A DNA stretch of 21,722 nucleotides from Cellvibrionales bacterium UBA4495 (GCA_002388905.1 DGNJ01000068.1:19297-41018); one strand, 5' to 3'. Positions 1-6,915 are shown, counted from the first letter of the stretch. A program made the numbers and translations. Notes: generated from the letters alone by a model not told the origin.

Positions 1-2
1 TG

Positions 3-1127
3 GTGGCCATGAACTGGAGCATGGGCAACGTCTATGGCATCGATCCCGGCGACGTTTTCTGGGCGGCCTCTGATATCGGCTGGGTAGTGGGCCACGCCTA
101 CATCGTCTATGGCCCGTTAATCCGTGGCGCCACGGCCATCATGTTCGAAGGTAAACCCGTGGGCACGCCCGACGCTGCCACCTACTGGCGGCTCATCGAG
201 CGCCACCGGGTCAAGACGATGTTCACCGCACCCACGGCAATCCGGGCAATCAAGCAGCAGGACCCGGGCGGGAAGCTGCTCAAAGACCACGACCTTTCCA
301 GCCTCCAGGTGCTCTTCCTGGCCGGCGAGCGCGCCGACCCGGACACCATCCACTGGGCCGAGGAACATGTGGGCACCCCGGTGATAGATCACTGGTGGCA
401 GACCGAACTGGGCTGGCCGGCGGTGGCCAACTGCGCCGGCCTGGGACTGGTGCCGGTCAAGTACGGTTCCTCCGGAAAGCCCGTCCCCGGCTTCGATATT
501 GTCGTCCTCGACAAACAAGGCAGGGAGCGTCCGCCGGAAACCATGGGAGACCTCGCCATACGGCTACCTTTGCCGCCGGGCACCCTGCCCACCCTGTGGA
601 ATAACGACCAGGGGTTTATCGACAAATACCTGAAAAAATACCCCGGCTATTACAACACCGGGGACGCCGGCTTTATCGACAGGGAAGGTTATGTCTTCAT
701 CATGAGTCGCACCGACGACGTCATCAATGTCGCCGGCCACCGGCTGTCTACCGGACAGATGGAAGAAGCCGTCAGCGCCCATCCGGATGTTGCCGAATGC
801 GCGGTTTTCGGCGTTAACGACCCGGTCAAGGGTCAGGTGCCCGTGGGCCTTCTGGTGCTCAATGCCGGCGTCGACCGGGCTGACCAGGATGTCGAGCGGG
901 AGGTGATCGAGTTGGTGCGCCGGGAAATCGGACCGGTGGCATTTTTCAAACGGGCTCACGTGGTTAAACGGCTGCCCAAGACGCGCTCCGGGAAGATTCT
1001 CCGGGGAATCATGCAAAAGCTGGCCAACGGCGAGGAGTTCAAGATGCCAGCCACCATAGACGACCCGGCCATTATCGATGAGTTGGACGAGCGCATTGGC
1101 GGGATCGCGTCCAACCGGCGCGACTAA
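3..1127 (+). CDS. prpE: Propionyl-CoA synthetase / short-chain acyl-CoA synthetase (PrpE/ACSS3-like), 5' truncated
   Basis: This is the C-terminal part (374 residues visible) of an AMP-forming acyl-CoA synthetase. Such enzymes activate propionate or a similar short acid with ATP to the acyl-adenylate and then to the CoA ester, in the cytoplasm. The reading frame is open at the window edge and full-length relatives are about 630 residues, so the N-terminal half with the P-loop-like motif lies outside. Visible motifs are YYNTGDAG, RTDDVINVAGHR with the hinge and C-terminal domain start, and RSGKILR, whose Lys (about residue 331 of the visible part) is the usual adenylation lysine and acetylation site. 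The GHRLSTGQMEE stretch is typical of PrpE/ACSS3 rather than long-chain ligases. One oddity is WWQTELGWP, where relatives usually have TE followed by T or S before G. It converges on the aldehyde dehydrogenase gene. The family is certain; the substrate is inferred. Confidence 0.88.
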   Translation: MAMNWSMGNVYGIDPGDVFWAASDIGWVVGHAYIVYGPLIRGATAIMFEGKPVGTPDAATYWRLIERHRVKTMFTAPTAIRAIKQQDPGGKLLKDHDLSSLQVLFLAGERADPDTIHWAEEHVGTPVIDHWWQTELGWPAVANCAGLGLVPVKYGSSGKPVPGFDIVVLDKQGRERPPETMGDLAIRLPLPPGTLPTLWNNDQGFIDKYLKKYPGYYNTGDAGFIDREGYVFIMSRTDDVINVAGHRLSTGQMEEAVSAHPDVAECAVFGVNDPVKGQVPVGLLVLNAGVDRADQDVEREVIELVRREIGPVAFFKRAHVVKRLPKTRSGKILRGIMQKLANGEEFKMPATIDDPAIIDELDERIGGIASNRRD

Positions 1128-1185
1128 AAGCGAGCCCTGTGGCCCTCATTACTGCTACCGAATAGCCGTGACCGGTAGACGGGCA

Positions 1186-2616
1186 TCAATCGCCGGTACC
1201 GCCCAGTATGGCCTTGGTTTCCAGGAACTCTTCAAGCCCGAATACACCCCATTCGCGACCGTTGCCGGATTGCTTATAGCCCCCAAAGGGGGCAGCGTTG
1301 TCCGGCGGCGCGCCGTTGATATGTATCATTCCCGCCCGGATTTTCCGGGCCACCTGCCGGGCGTGCTCGATATCGTCCGACCAGACATAGCCCGACAATC
1401 CATAGGGCGTGTCGTTGGCAATACGTATTCCCTCTTGCTCGTCGTTGTAGGGAATCAGGCAGAGGACGGGACCGAAGATTTCCTCCCGGGCGATGGTCAT
1501 GTCGTTGTCGACGTCGGCAAAAACCGCGGGTGAGACGAAATAACCCCGATCGAAACCCTGCGCCCGTTCCGGCGACCCGCATACAAGGCGGGCACCCTCG
1601 TCGACCCCCGCGCGGATCATGCTCCGGACCTTGTCGAACTGGGCGTCGCTGGAAAGAGGCCCCATGACCGTGGCTTCCAGGGCGGGATCCCCCGGGACAA
1701 TGGCCTCGGCCGTCTCCCTGGCGATGGCTACCGCCTCTTCGTACACGGCAGCCGGCACCAGCATCCGCGAAGGCGCATTACAGCTCTGGCCGGTGTTGAC
1801 CATCATTGAACGCACCCCCCCGGACACCGCTGTCTCCAGGTCGGCGTCGGCGAGAATTATGTTGGCGGATTTGCCGCCCAGTTCCTGGGTGACACGTTTT
1901 ATGGTGTCCGCCGCGGCGTGGGCCACCCGGGCACCGGCGCGGACCGAACCGGTAACGGAAACCAAATCCACGTCCCCGTGGGCGGCCATGGCTTCTCCAA
2001 CTGTGGGTCCGTCGCCGTTAACCAGGTTGAAAACACCGCGGGGAAGGCCCGCCTCGTGGAGGATTTCCGCAAACAGCCGGGCACTCAGGGGCGCGTTCTC
2101 GCTGGGCTTGAGCACCATGGTACAGCCCGCCGCCAGGGCCGGCGCCACCTTGCAGGCAATCTGGTTCATGGGCCAGTTCCAGGGCGTAATCAGCGCACAG
2201 ACCCCCACCGGTTCCCGGCGTATAAGATTGCCCGAGAGGGTTGTCTCCAAGGGGAAACCGGCAAGCACGTCGCGCATCCGGCGAAAATGGCCCAGGCCCG
2301 CGCTCGCCTGGGCTTTTCGGCTCAGGGTGATGGGCGCACCCATTTCCAGGGTAATGGCCTGGGCCATGTCCTCGAGCCGGGCTTCGTAGATTTCGGCGAT
2401 ACGATCAAGCCAGGCCAGGCGCTCCTCCCGGCTGGTTTCGCTGAAACCGGCAAAGGCCCTCCGGGCCGCGGCCACGGCACGATCCACGTCCGCCGCATCA
2501 CCGAGCCGGATAGTGGCAACAGGTTCTTCGGTGGCCGGGTTTATTACCTGATGGGACTGCCCCGCTTCCGGTTGCACCCAGCGACCGTCGATATAGAAGT
2601 GCTCCCGCGATTCCAT
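1186..2616 (-). CDS. NAD(P)-dependent aldehyde dehydrogenase
   Basis: This cytoplasmic enzyme of the ALDH superfamily oxidises an aldehyde to a carboxylic acid with NAD(P)+. From the chosen start it has 476 residues, the normal length. Visible landmarks are the PWNWP cofactor-binding region with Asn near residue 147, the ELGGK general-base Glu near 245, GQSC with the nucleophilic Cys near 279, EEIFGPV, and the C-terminal FGGYKQSG. The Cys context is that of hydrolytic ALDHs rather than the CoA-acylating methylmalonate-semialdehyde type. I chose ATG at 2616 because a GGGGAG stretch lies 8-9 bases upstream; the frame stays open to an ATG at 2730. The longer form would add a hydrophobic segment (residues about 5-23) but lacks a clear ribosome binding site. 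It is divergent from the GMC dehydrogenase, so the pair may oxidise an alcohol to an acid. The exact substrate cannot be read from the sequence. Confidence 0.9.
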   Translation of the reverse strand: MESREHFYIDGRWVQPEAGQSHQVINPATEEPVATIRLGDAADVDRAVAAARRAFAGFSETSREERLAWLDRIAEIYEARLEDMAQAITLEMGAPITLSRKAQASAGLGHFRRMRDVLAGFPLETTLSGNLIRREPVGVCALITPWNWPMNQIACKVAPALAAGCTMVLKPSENAPLSARLFAEILHEAGLPRGVFNLVNGDGPTVGEAMAAHGDVDLVSVTGSVRAGARVAHAAADTIKRVTQELGGKSANIILADADLETAVSGGVRSMMVNTGQSCNAPSRMLVPAAVYEEAVAIARETAEAIVPGDPALEATVMGPLSSDAQFDKVRSMIRAGVDEGARLVCGSPERAQGFDRGYFVSPAVFADVDNDMTIAREEIFGPVLCLIPYNDEQEGIRIANDTPYGLSGYVWSDDIEHARQVARKIRAGMIHINGAPPDNAAPFGGYKQSGNGREWGVFGLEEFLETKAILGGTGD

Positions 2617-2652
2617 GATCATTCTCCCCACCGGCAAAAAGCCACCGGCCTG

Positions 2653-2680
2653 TTGTGGATTGATGAACACCCTGTATATA
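2653..2680 (+). promoter_or_regulatory. Candidate promoter in the ALDH/GMC divergent region
   Basis: TTGTGG at 2653-2658, a 16-base spacer and TATATA at 2675-2680 preceded by TG resemble a weak sigma70 promoter reading toward the GMC gene. The TATATA box is self-complementary and could also serve the ALDH gene on the other strand, though its -35 match there is poor. If used, transcripts would start inside the possible N-terminal extension of the ALDH, favouring the short ALDH start. Confidence 0.25.
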
Positions 2681-2786
2681 GCACCGGCAATCGCCACCGA
2701 AAAGCCGATTCCGATGAGCCGCCATCCCATGGTGCCGTGGACAACGGCGTGGCCGGTGGATACATTGTCCGGAAAAAGGGGGTTCC

Positions 2787-4418
2787 TTGATTTACGACTA
2801 CATTATTGTCGGCGGCGGCACCGCCGGCTGCGTACTTGCCAACCGGCTCTCCTCCGACCCGAACGTCAGCGTGCTCCTCGTCGAAGCCGGTGGCAAGGAT
2901 GATTATTTCTGGATAAACATCCCTGTGGGCTACCTCTATACCATCGGCAATCCCCGCACCGACTGGTGTTATCGCACCGAACCGGAACCCGGTCTCAATG
3001 GCCGCACTCTGGGCTATGCCCGGGGCAAGGTGCTGGGGGGCTGTTCGTCAATCAACGCCATGATCTACATGCGTGGACAGCGCAGCGATTACGATCATTG
3101 GGCGGAACTGGGCAACCGGGGCTGGTCCTGGGAGGATGTGCTGCCGGTATTCAAACGCTCCGAGGACTACCAGCACGGCGCCGATGCCTGGCACGGCAGC
3201 GGCGGCGAGTTGCGCGTCGAGGAGCGCCGGGTGAGTTGGGAAATACTGGATGCCTGGCGGGACGCGGCCGAGCAGTGCGGCATTCCCAAGATCGACGAGT
3301 TCAACCGCGGAGACAATTTCGGCAACGCCTATTTCCAGATGAACCAGCGCCGGGGTATGCGCTGGAGTGCCACCAGGGCCTTTTTGCGGCCGGTGCAGCA
3401 TCGTCCCAATCTCAGGGTAATGACGGATACATTGGTCGAGCGCCTTCAACTGGAACGCACGGCCGATGGAACCCGTGCCAGTGGTATCGTGGTCGGTCCG
3501 GTGTCGGCGGGCTCTGCCAGCAGGCGTGGGCCGGCCAGCGGCACTATCATCGGCGCGCGCCGGGAAGTGATCCTTGCCGCCGGCGCCATCGGCTCACCCC
3601 AGATTCTCCTGGTTTCGGGGATAGGGCCCGGCCCATTGCTGCGCGACCTGGGAATTGGCGTGGTCCGGGACCTGCCGGGCGTGGGAGAAAATCTGCAAGA
3701 CCACTTGCAGATACGCATGGTCTACAAGGTTGCCAACACCCGGACTCTCAATCGACTTGCCAATTCATTGTCCGGCAAGGCGGCCATGGCTTTGGAATAT
3801 CTGTTGCGGCGCACCGGCCCACTGACCATGCCGCCCTCGCAACTGGGCGCGTTCGCCAGAAGCGCCCCGGACCGGACCTCCGCCAACCTGGAATGGCATG
3901 TCCAGCCCCTGTCCCTGGACAGTTTCGGCGAGCCCCTGCACCGGTTTGATGCCATTACCCCGTCGGTATGCAATCTGCAGCCCGAAAGCCGGGGCTCAGT
4001 CCATATCCGGAGCCCCGACCCTCGCAGGCACCCGGCAATCGCGCCCCGTTACCTTAGCACCGAGGACGATCGGCGGGTGGCCCTCGCCGGCATGACGATG
4101 ACGCGCCGTATCATGGCGGCGCCGGCCCTGGCGTCCTACGAACCCCGGGAGTGGCTGCCGGGTAGTGAAGTAGTGGATGATGGCGACCTGCTGGCTGCCG
4201 CGGGCGACCTGGGCACCACCATCTTCCATCCCGTGGGCACCTGCAAGATGGGTCGGGACGAATCGGCGGTGGTGGACGACAGGCTCGCAGTACGGGGAAT
4301 CCTGGGGCTGCGCGTGGTGGATGCCTCGATTATGCCGCGCATCACCTCAGGCAACACTAATGCGCCTACCGTGATGATCGCCGAGAAGGGCGCGGACTTC
4401 ATCCTCGCGGACCGCTGA
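2787..4418 (+). CDS. GMC family FAD-dependent alcohol dehydrogenase (choline dehydrogenase/AlkJ-like)
   Basis: This 543-residue flavoprotein of the glucose-methanol-choline oxidoreductase family oxidises a primary alcohol to the aldehyde, with electrons probably passed to the respiratory chain. The FAD-binding GGGTAG is at residues 9-14, followed by EAGG. The first GMC signature (ARGKVLGGCSSINAMIYMRG) is around residues 80-100. The C-terminal domain carries FHPVGTCKMG with the catalytic His at about 481, and SGNTNAP with the catalytic Asn at about 525. The spacing of 44 matches that of choline oxidase. The start is TTG at 2787, preceded by an AAAAAGGGGG ribosome binding site about five bases away; the FAD motif begins so soon after that no later start is possible. 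There is no signal peptide. The neighbouring aldehyde dehydrogenase and acyl-CoA synthetase suggest an alcohol-to-acyl-CoA route. Specificity (choline, alkanol, 3-hydroxypropionate, polyether) is not decided by the sequence. Confidence 0.92.
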   Translation: MIYDYIIVGGGTAGCVLANRLSSDPNVSVLLVEAGGKDDYFWINIPVGYLYTIGNPRTDWCYRTEPEPGLNGRTLGYARGKVLGGCSSINAMIYMRGQRSDYDHWAELGNRGWSWEDVLPVFKRSEDYQHGADAWHGSGGELRVEERRVSWEILDAWRDAAEQCGIPKIDEFNRGDNFGNAYFQMNQRRGMRWSATRAFLRPVQHRPNLRVMTDTLVERLQLERTADGTRASGIVVGPVSAGSASRRGPASGTIIGARREVILAAGAIGSPQILLVSGIGPGPLLRDLGIGVVRDLPGVGENLQDHLQIRMVYKVANTRTLNRLANSLSGKAAMALEYLLRRTGPLTMPPSQLGAFARSAPDRTSANLEWHVQPLSLDSFGEPLHRFDAITPSVCNLQPESRGSVHIRSPDPRRHPAIAPRYLSTEDDRRVALAGMTMTRRIMAAPALASYEPREWLPGSEVVDDGDLLAAAGDLGTTIFHPVGTCKMGRDESAVVDDRLAVRGILGLRVVDASIMPRITSGNTNAPTVMIAEKGADFILADR

Positions 4419-4426
4419 GGGCATCG

Positions 4427-4588
4427 TCAATGGCGATTGAAAAGTGTTCGCAACCGGCGTTTGAGCCGGGGAAATTCCGGCCTGTGGGCAAGCCCCAGGC
4501 AGAGACCGCAGAGGTAACCCCCGGCGCCGAGGGTAACGAGACCAATCAAGATAAGCTTGGCGAGCAGTAACCCTGTGTCTATTGTCAT
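4427..4588 (-). CDS. Small single-pass membrane protein, 53 residues
   Basis: This short reading frame starts at ATG 4588 with AAGGA placed six bases upstream (AAGGATGGAACATG), a good ribosome binding site. It ends at TGA just 8 bases beyond the GMC stop, facing it. The product begins MTIDTGLLLAK and has a hydrophobic, glycine-rich segment at residues about 7-34, including YLCGLCLGL. A strongly basic tail follows (RLKRRLRTLFNRH). The charge pattern suggests an N-out, C-in inner-membrane protein. I do not recognise the family. The case rests on the ribosome binding site, the coherent membrane topology and the snug fit between neighbours; homologues would settle it. It could be an accessory of the adjacent dehydrogenase or unrelated to it. 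Confidence 0.55.
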   Translation of the reverse strand: MTIDTGLLLAKLILIGLVTLGAGGYLCGLCLGLAHRPEFPRLKRRLRTLFNRH

Positions 4589-4681
4589 GTTCCATCCTTG
4601 GCAAACTAGGCCTGGCAGCTAGCGGCTGGCTTGACGCCGTGACGCGGCACCCGCGTCCGTGCGCGTTGCAGAAATCAATCG

Positions 4682-4701
4682 TTTAGCGCTGAGGGGCGCT
4701 A
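4682..4701. repeat. Inverted repeat in the 4589-4862 intergenic stretch
   Basis: TTAGCGC at 4682-4688 and GCGCTAA at 4695-4701 are perfect inverted 7-mers around a six-base loop. No T-run follows on either strand, so it is not a standard terminator. It lies about 95 bases upstream of the small membrane protein start and could be an operator. The rest of 4589-4862 shows no convincing gene. Confidence 0.35.
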
Positions 4702-4862
4702 ATATCCTGTTTATAAGGGCGTTGGCAGGCTGTAAGGGGCCATGCGGAAAGCCTTTTCACCACAACCCACGTCGCCACACGTTCCGTTGCCGGGTCGGAA
4801 AATCCGGAAGAGCAACAGCCTGCCCTGCTACCGGGTTTTCCCGCCTGACATAACAGAGATTT

Positions 4863-5096
4863 TCAGTATTCTTCGCCGTAATCACCGGCGGCAAACCGGT
4901 ACTTGCCACCGGCCAGCTCCGAACGCAGCCGCTCAAAATGGATCAATCTTGAGCCGCCCACCAGCACCGTCGGTATCGCTCTGGTGGTAACCCATGATCG
5001 CACGGTTTTTTCCTCCTTGCCAATAAGGTCGGCAAACTTTGCCTGGGACATCACGGGCGGCGGGGCCAGCGAGCAGCCTCTTTCATCAATCTCCAT
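4863..5096 (-). CDS. Cox/excisionase-like small DNA-binding protein
   Basis: This small protein (77 residues from ATG 5096) has a predicted winged-helix or helix-turn-helix region at about residues 13-57: SQAKFADLIG, KTVRSWV, then IPTVLVGGSRLIHFERLRSEL. The order of recognition helix, IPTV-x-VGGSR wing and final helix is that of phage Cox/excisionase and MerR-like small regulators, which bind DNA to direct excision or repress a promoter. ATG 5096 is preceded by GGGAG at a longish 11 bases. A GTG at 5108 in the same frame has no room for a ribosome binding site, and a later ATG (at MSQAKF) has none. It is divergent from an XRE-type regulator across a 120 bp control region with a strong promoter for this gene. 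No integrase or other phage gene is nearby, so it is either a relic or a stand-alone regulator. Confidence 0.7.
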   Translation of the reverse strand: MEIDERGCSLAPPPVMSQAKFADLIGKEEKTVRSWVTTRAIPTVLVGGSRLIHFERLRSELAGGKYRFAAGDYGEEY

Positions 5097-5114
5097 TTGT
5101 GGTGGCACTCCCGG

Positions 5115-5147
5115 TCAAATAGAATCCAGTCAAATAGGATCAAATAG
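5115..5147. repeat. Three direct repeats of TCAAATAG (candidate operator)
   Basis: TCAAATAG occurs at 5115-5122, 5130-5137 and 5140-5147, with start-to-start distances of 15 and 10 bases. The 10-base step is one helical turn. The repeats lie between the leftward promoter and the start of the Cox-like gene, within its likely 5' leader, and upstream of any rightward promoter. They could be binding sites for the Cox-like protein, whose relatives bind direct repeats; that assignment is inference. Confidence 0.55.
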
Positions 5148-5155
5148 TGCCCACT

Positions 5156-5187
5156 TACCGGTGTGGTCATATATGACTATACCGGTA
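5156..5187. promoter_or_regulatory. 32 bp near-perfect palindrome, candidate operator of the XRE regulator
   Basis: The arms TACCGGT (5156-5162) and ACCGGTA (5181-5187) surround a central GTCATATATGAC (5166-5177). The dyad centre lies between 5171 and 5172, with mismatches only in the three-base linkers between arms and core. XRE/CI-type dimers usually bind such dyads. The site covers the -10 and likely start point of the leftward promoter and also a weak rightward promoter-like pair (TTACCG at 5155, TATACC at 5178, 17-base spacer). A bound dimer could therefore control both genes. Confidence 0.65.
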
Positions 5188-5203
5188 GTTTTTACGATGT
5201 CAA
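5176..5203 (-). promoter_or_regulatory. Strong sigma70-like promoter reading toward the Cox-like gene
   Basis: On the minus strand TTGACA (5203-5198) is followed by a 16-base spacer and TATAGT (5181-5176). That is a perfect -35 and a five-of-six -10. The start of transcription would fall near 5169, inside the 32 bp palindrome, leaving a leader of about 70 bases before ATG 5096 that includes the three TCAAATAG repeats. Confidence 0.6.
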
Positions 5204-5216
5204 CCGGCGTCACCGC

Positions 5217-5504
5217 ATGATAGGAAAGCGAATTCGCGAACTGCGCGAATACCTGGGCAAGGGGCGACAGGCCTTCGCCAACGAACTGGGGATTCCCAAG
5301 CAGACCCTGATCAATGTCGAGACCCGGAGCGGCAATTTCCGTGTCGACATTGCCCAGAAGGTTTGTCAGCGCTATCCCCGCTATGCCCTCTGGCTGATGA
5401 CCGGCGACCTGGTCGATGATCGCCAGGAAGTACCGCTGCGCTATGGCGCACGCACAACACCCGGTCTCCAGTCCGTTGCCGAACCTTCACCCGATAAACC
5501 CTGA
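5217..5504 (+). CDS. XRE-family helix-turn-helix transcriptional regulator
   Basis: This 95-residue protein carries a classic Cro/CI-type helix-turn-helix at residues about 2-45: IGKRIRELREYLGKGRQAFANELGIPKQTLINVE. A segment ending YPRYALWLMTGD follows, typical of small phage-like repressors, and then a short polar tail. It probably dimerises and represses a nearby promoter. ATG 5217 is chosen because it directly precedes the domain. A GTG at 5163 in the same frame would place the operator palindrome inside the gene, which is unlikely. No good Shine-Dalgarno sequence precedes 5217, so expression may be weak or leader-dependent. The divergent Cox-like gene and the shared palindrome suggest a mutual control circuit. 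Confidence 0.8.
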   Translation: MIGKRIRELREYLGKGRQAFANELGIPKQTLINVETRSGNFRVDIAQKVCQRYPRYALWLMTGDLVDDRQEVPLRYGARTTPGLQSVAEPSPDKP

Positions 5505-5596
5505 AAACCGACACCCTACGCCGGCTTTTTTCGATTCCGGTCAACCTCAAACCGCATCGTGCGTTCTAATAAGGAAGGTTCCACGGAGTATTGCTC

Positions 5597-5974
5597 ATGG
5601 CCGCGAAAGCCGGACTGTCCTGCCTTTTCTTCATTCTCACCACCGCCTGTGCTTCCGGAACAGCGGGCCCGAGCTCGGGCATTATCATCGATTCCAAAGG
5701 CGTAGACAGGGTCCAGTACCGCATCGATCTGGCCGATTGCCAGCAATATGCCCAACAGGTAGCCATCGGGCGTAGAACCGTCACCAATGCCGCCGGGGGT
5801 GCCGCGATTGGTGGCGTACTGGGCGCCGTGGTGGGCGACAGCGATACGGCAAAAAAGGGCGCAGGGGTCGGGGCCGTCACCGGTGGCGTGCGGGGCGCCG
5901 CCTCAGCAGCACGGGAACGTCGACAGGTTGTCAGGAACTGCCTTCTTGGAAGGGGCTACCGTGTTCTTAACTGA
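5597..5974 (+). CDS. Glycine-zipper outer-membrane lipoprotein
   Basis: This 125-residue exported protein has an N-terminal signal of the lipoprotein type (FFILTTAC, lipid-acceptor Cys at about residue 16). A short domain with two further Cys follows, one in LADCQQYAQQ near the middle and one in NCLLGRG near the C-terminus. Between them lies a glycine-rich small-residue zipper (GGAAIGGVLGAVVGD, then GAGVGAVTGGVRGAA), the hallmark of glycine-zipper two-helix proteins that insert in the outer membrane or membrane edge. ATG 5597 has GGAG eight bases upstream; a TTG at 5591 is too close to it. The role is unknown; relatives include SlyB-like and Rick_17kDa-type lipoproteins. Its stop lies inside the convergent SDR gene, an overlap of 8 bases. 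Confidence 0.8.
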   Translation: MAAKAGLSCLFFILTTACASGTAGPSSGIIIDSKGVDRVQYRIDLADCQQYAQQVAIGRRTVTNAAGGAAIGGVLGAVVGDSDTAKKGAGVGAVTGGVRGAASAARERRQVVRNCLLGRGYRVLN

Positions 5975-6899
5975 AAACACTTTTGAGGCACATCGTTAAG
6001 GCCTGATCGAAGCGCCTGGCCTCGAGTTCCAGGTCGGCAAATCCGGGAATCTCGCTGCCGGCGATATTATCGGTCGCCATTAGGACTACCTGGTCCCGGG
6101 TCAGGGGCGGATTGGGCAATGGCCGCAGCAGGGCGGCAATCAGCTTCCAGAACACAAATGGAACGGGCATCAGGGGCCGCCTGACGCCCAGTTCCTTCAT
6201 CACCGCGGTCACGGCCTCCCGGTAAGTGAGTACCTGGCCGCCGCCCAGCTCATAGACCCGGCCGGTGCTGTCGGGCCGGTGCAGCGCAACATTGACCGCC
6301 TCCGCCACATCCTCCACAAACGCCGGCTGCAGACGGGTCTGGCCACGGCCGAACAGGGGCACCGCCGGCAACCGGGCAATCTTCACCAGGTTGCTAACGA
6401 AAGCATCCCCGGGGCCGAAAAGGACGGACGGCCTGAGCACGGTGGCACCGGCAAAAGCCTCCCGCACAGCCTGCTCGCCCTGTGCCCGGGCGCGCACGTA
6501 AGCGGACGGGGACTGCGGATCGACACCAATACCCGAAATATGCACCAGGCGATCGACACCCTGTTCCCGGGCGCACTCGGCGATGGCGGCGGCGCCCCTG
6601 ACGTGGACATCCTCGAACCGCAGTTTGCGGCTCTGCACATAGAGGGACACGGCATTGACAGCGGCTGCCGCCCCTTCCAGGGCCCGGGCCACCTCCGGGC
6701 GCCGGCGGATATCCACGGCGACCCGTTCACTGCGGTCGCGGGGGATACCGGAAAGGAGGACGCGGTTGGGCTGGCGTGCCGCCAGGCGGACGATCCAGCC
6801 CTCTTCCACCAGTGCCTGGCAGATCTCCCGCCCCAGAAACCCGGTAGCGCCAAATACGGTGACCACGGGACTTTTCAAACTGACTCCATTGACGGCCAT
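5967..6899 (-). CDS. NDUFA9-like atypical short-chain dehydrogenase / NAD(P)-binding protein
   Basis: This 310-residue Rossmann-fold protein has the nucleotide-binding GATGFLG at residues 17-23. It also has a SGIGVD segment, and YVRAR where classical SDRs have YxxxK, so it is an atypical SDR like the complex I NDUFA9-type proteins. These bind NAD(P)H and act in electron transfer, quinone or lipid metabolism; the reaction here is unknown. It starts 16 bases after the malonyl-CoA decarboxylase stop on the same strand and is probably co-transcribed. ATG 6899 has a poor ribosome binding site. A TTG at 6878 with GGAG five bases upstream is a serious alternative and would begin MKSPVVTVFG. Its end overlaps the convergent lipoprotein gene by 8 bases. 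Confidence 0.82.
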   Translation of the reverse strand: MAVNGVSLKSPVVTVFGATGFLGREICQALVEEGWIVRLAARQPNRVLLSGIPRDRSERVAVDIRRRPEVARALEGAAAAVNAVSLYVQSRKLRFEDVHVRGAAAIAECAREQGVDRLVHISGIGVDPQSPSAYVRARAQGEQAVREAFAGATVLRPSVLFGPGDAFVSNLVKIARLPAVPLFGRGQTRLQPAFVEDVAEAVNVALHRPDSTGRVYELGGGQVLTYREAVTAVMKELGVRRPLMPVPFVFWKLIAALLRPLPNPPLTRDQVVLMATDNIAGSEIPGFADLELEARRFDQALTMCLKSVFS

Positions 6900-6915
6900 G
6901 CCTGAAAGATAGCAC

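Noticed and set aside
4742..4990. Plus-strand frame of 82 codons with AAGGGG just before its ATG
   Set aside because: The ribosome binding spacing is only three bases, the product is a Pro/Arg-rich composition shadow, and it overlaps the better supported Cox-like gene.
5505..5545. Terminator after the XRE gene at the GCCGGC followed by six T
   Set aside because: The GC stretch is only a self-palindrome. The best stem (ACCG with CGG and a bulge) is too weak.
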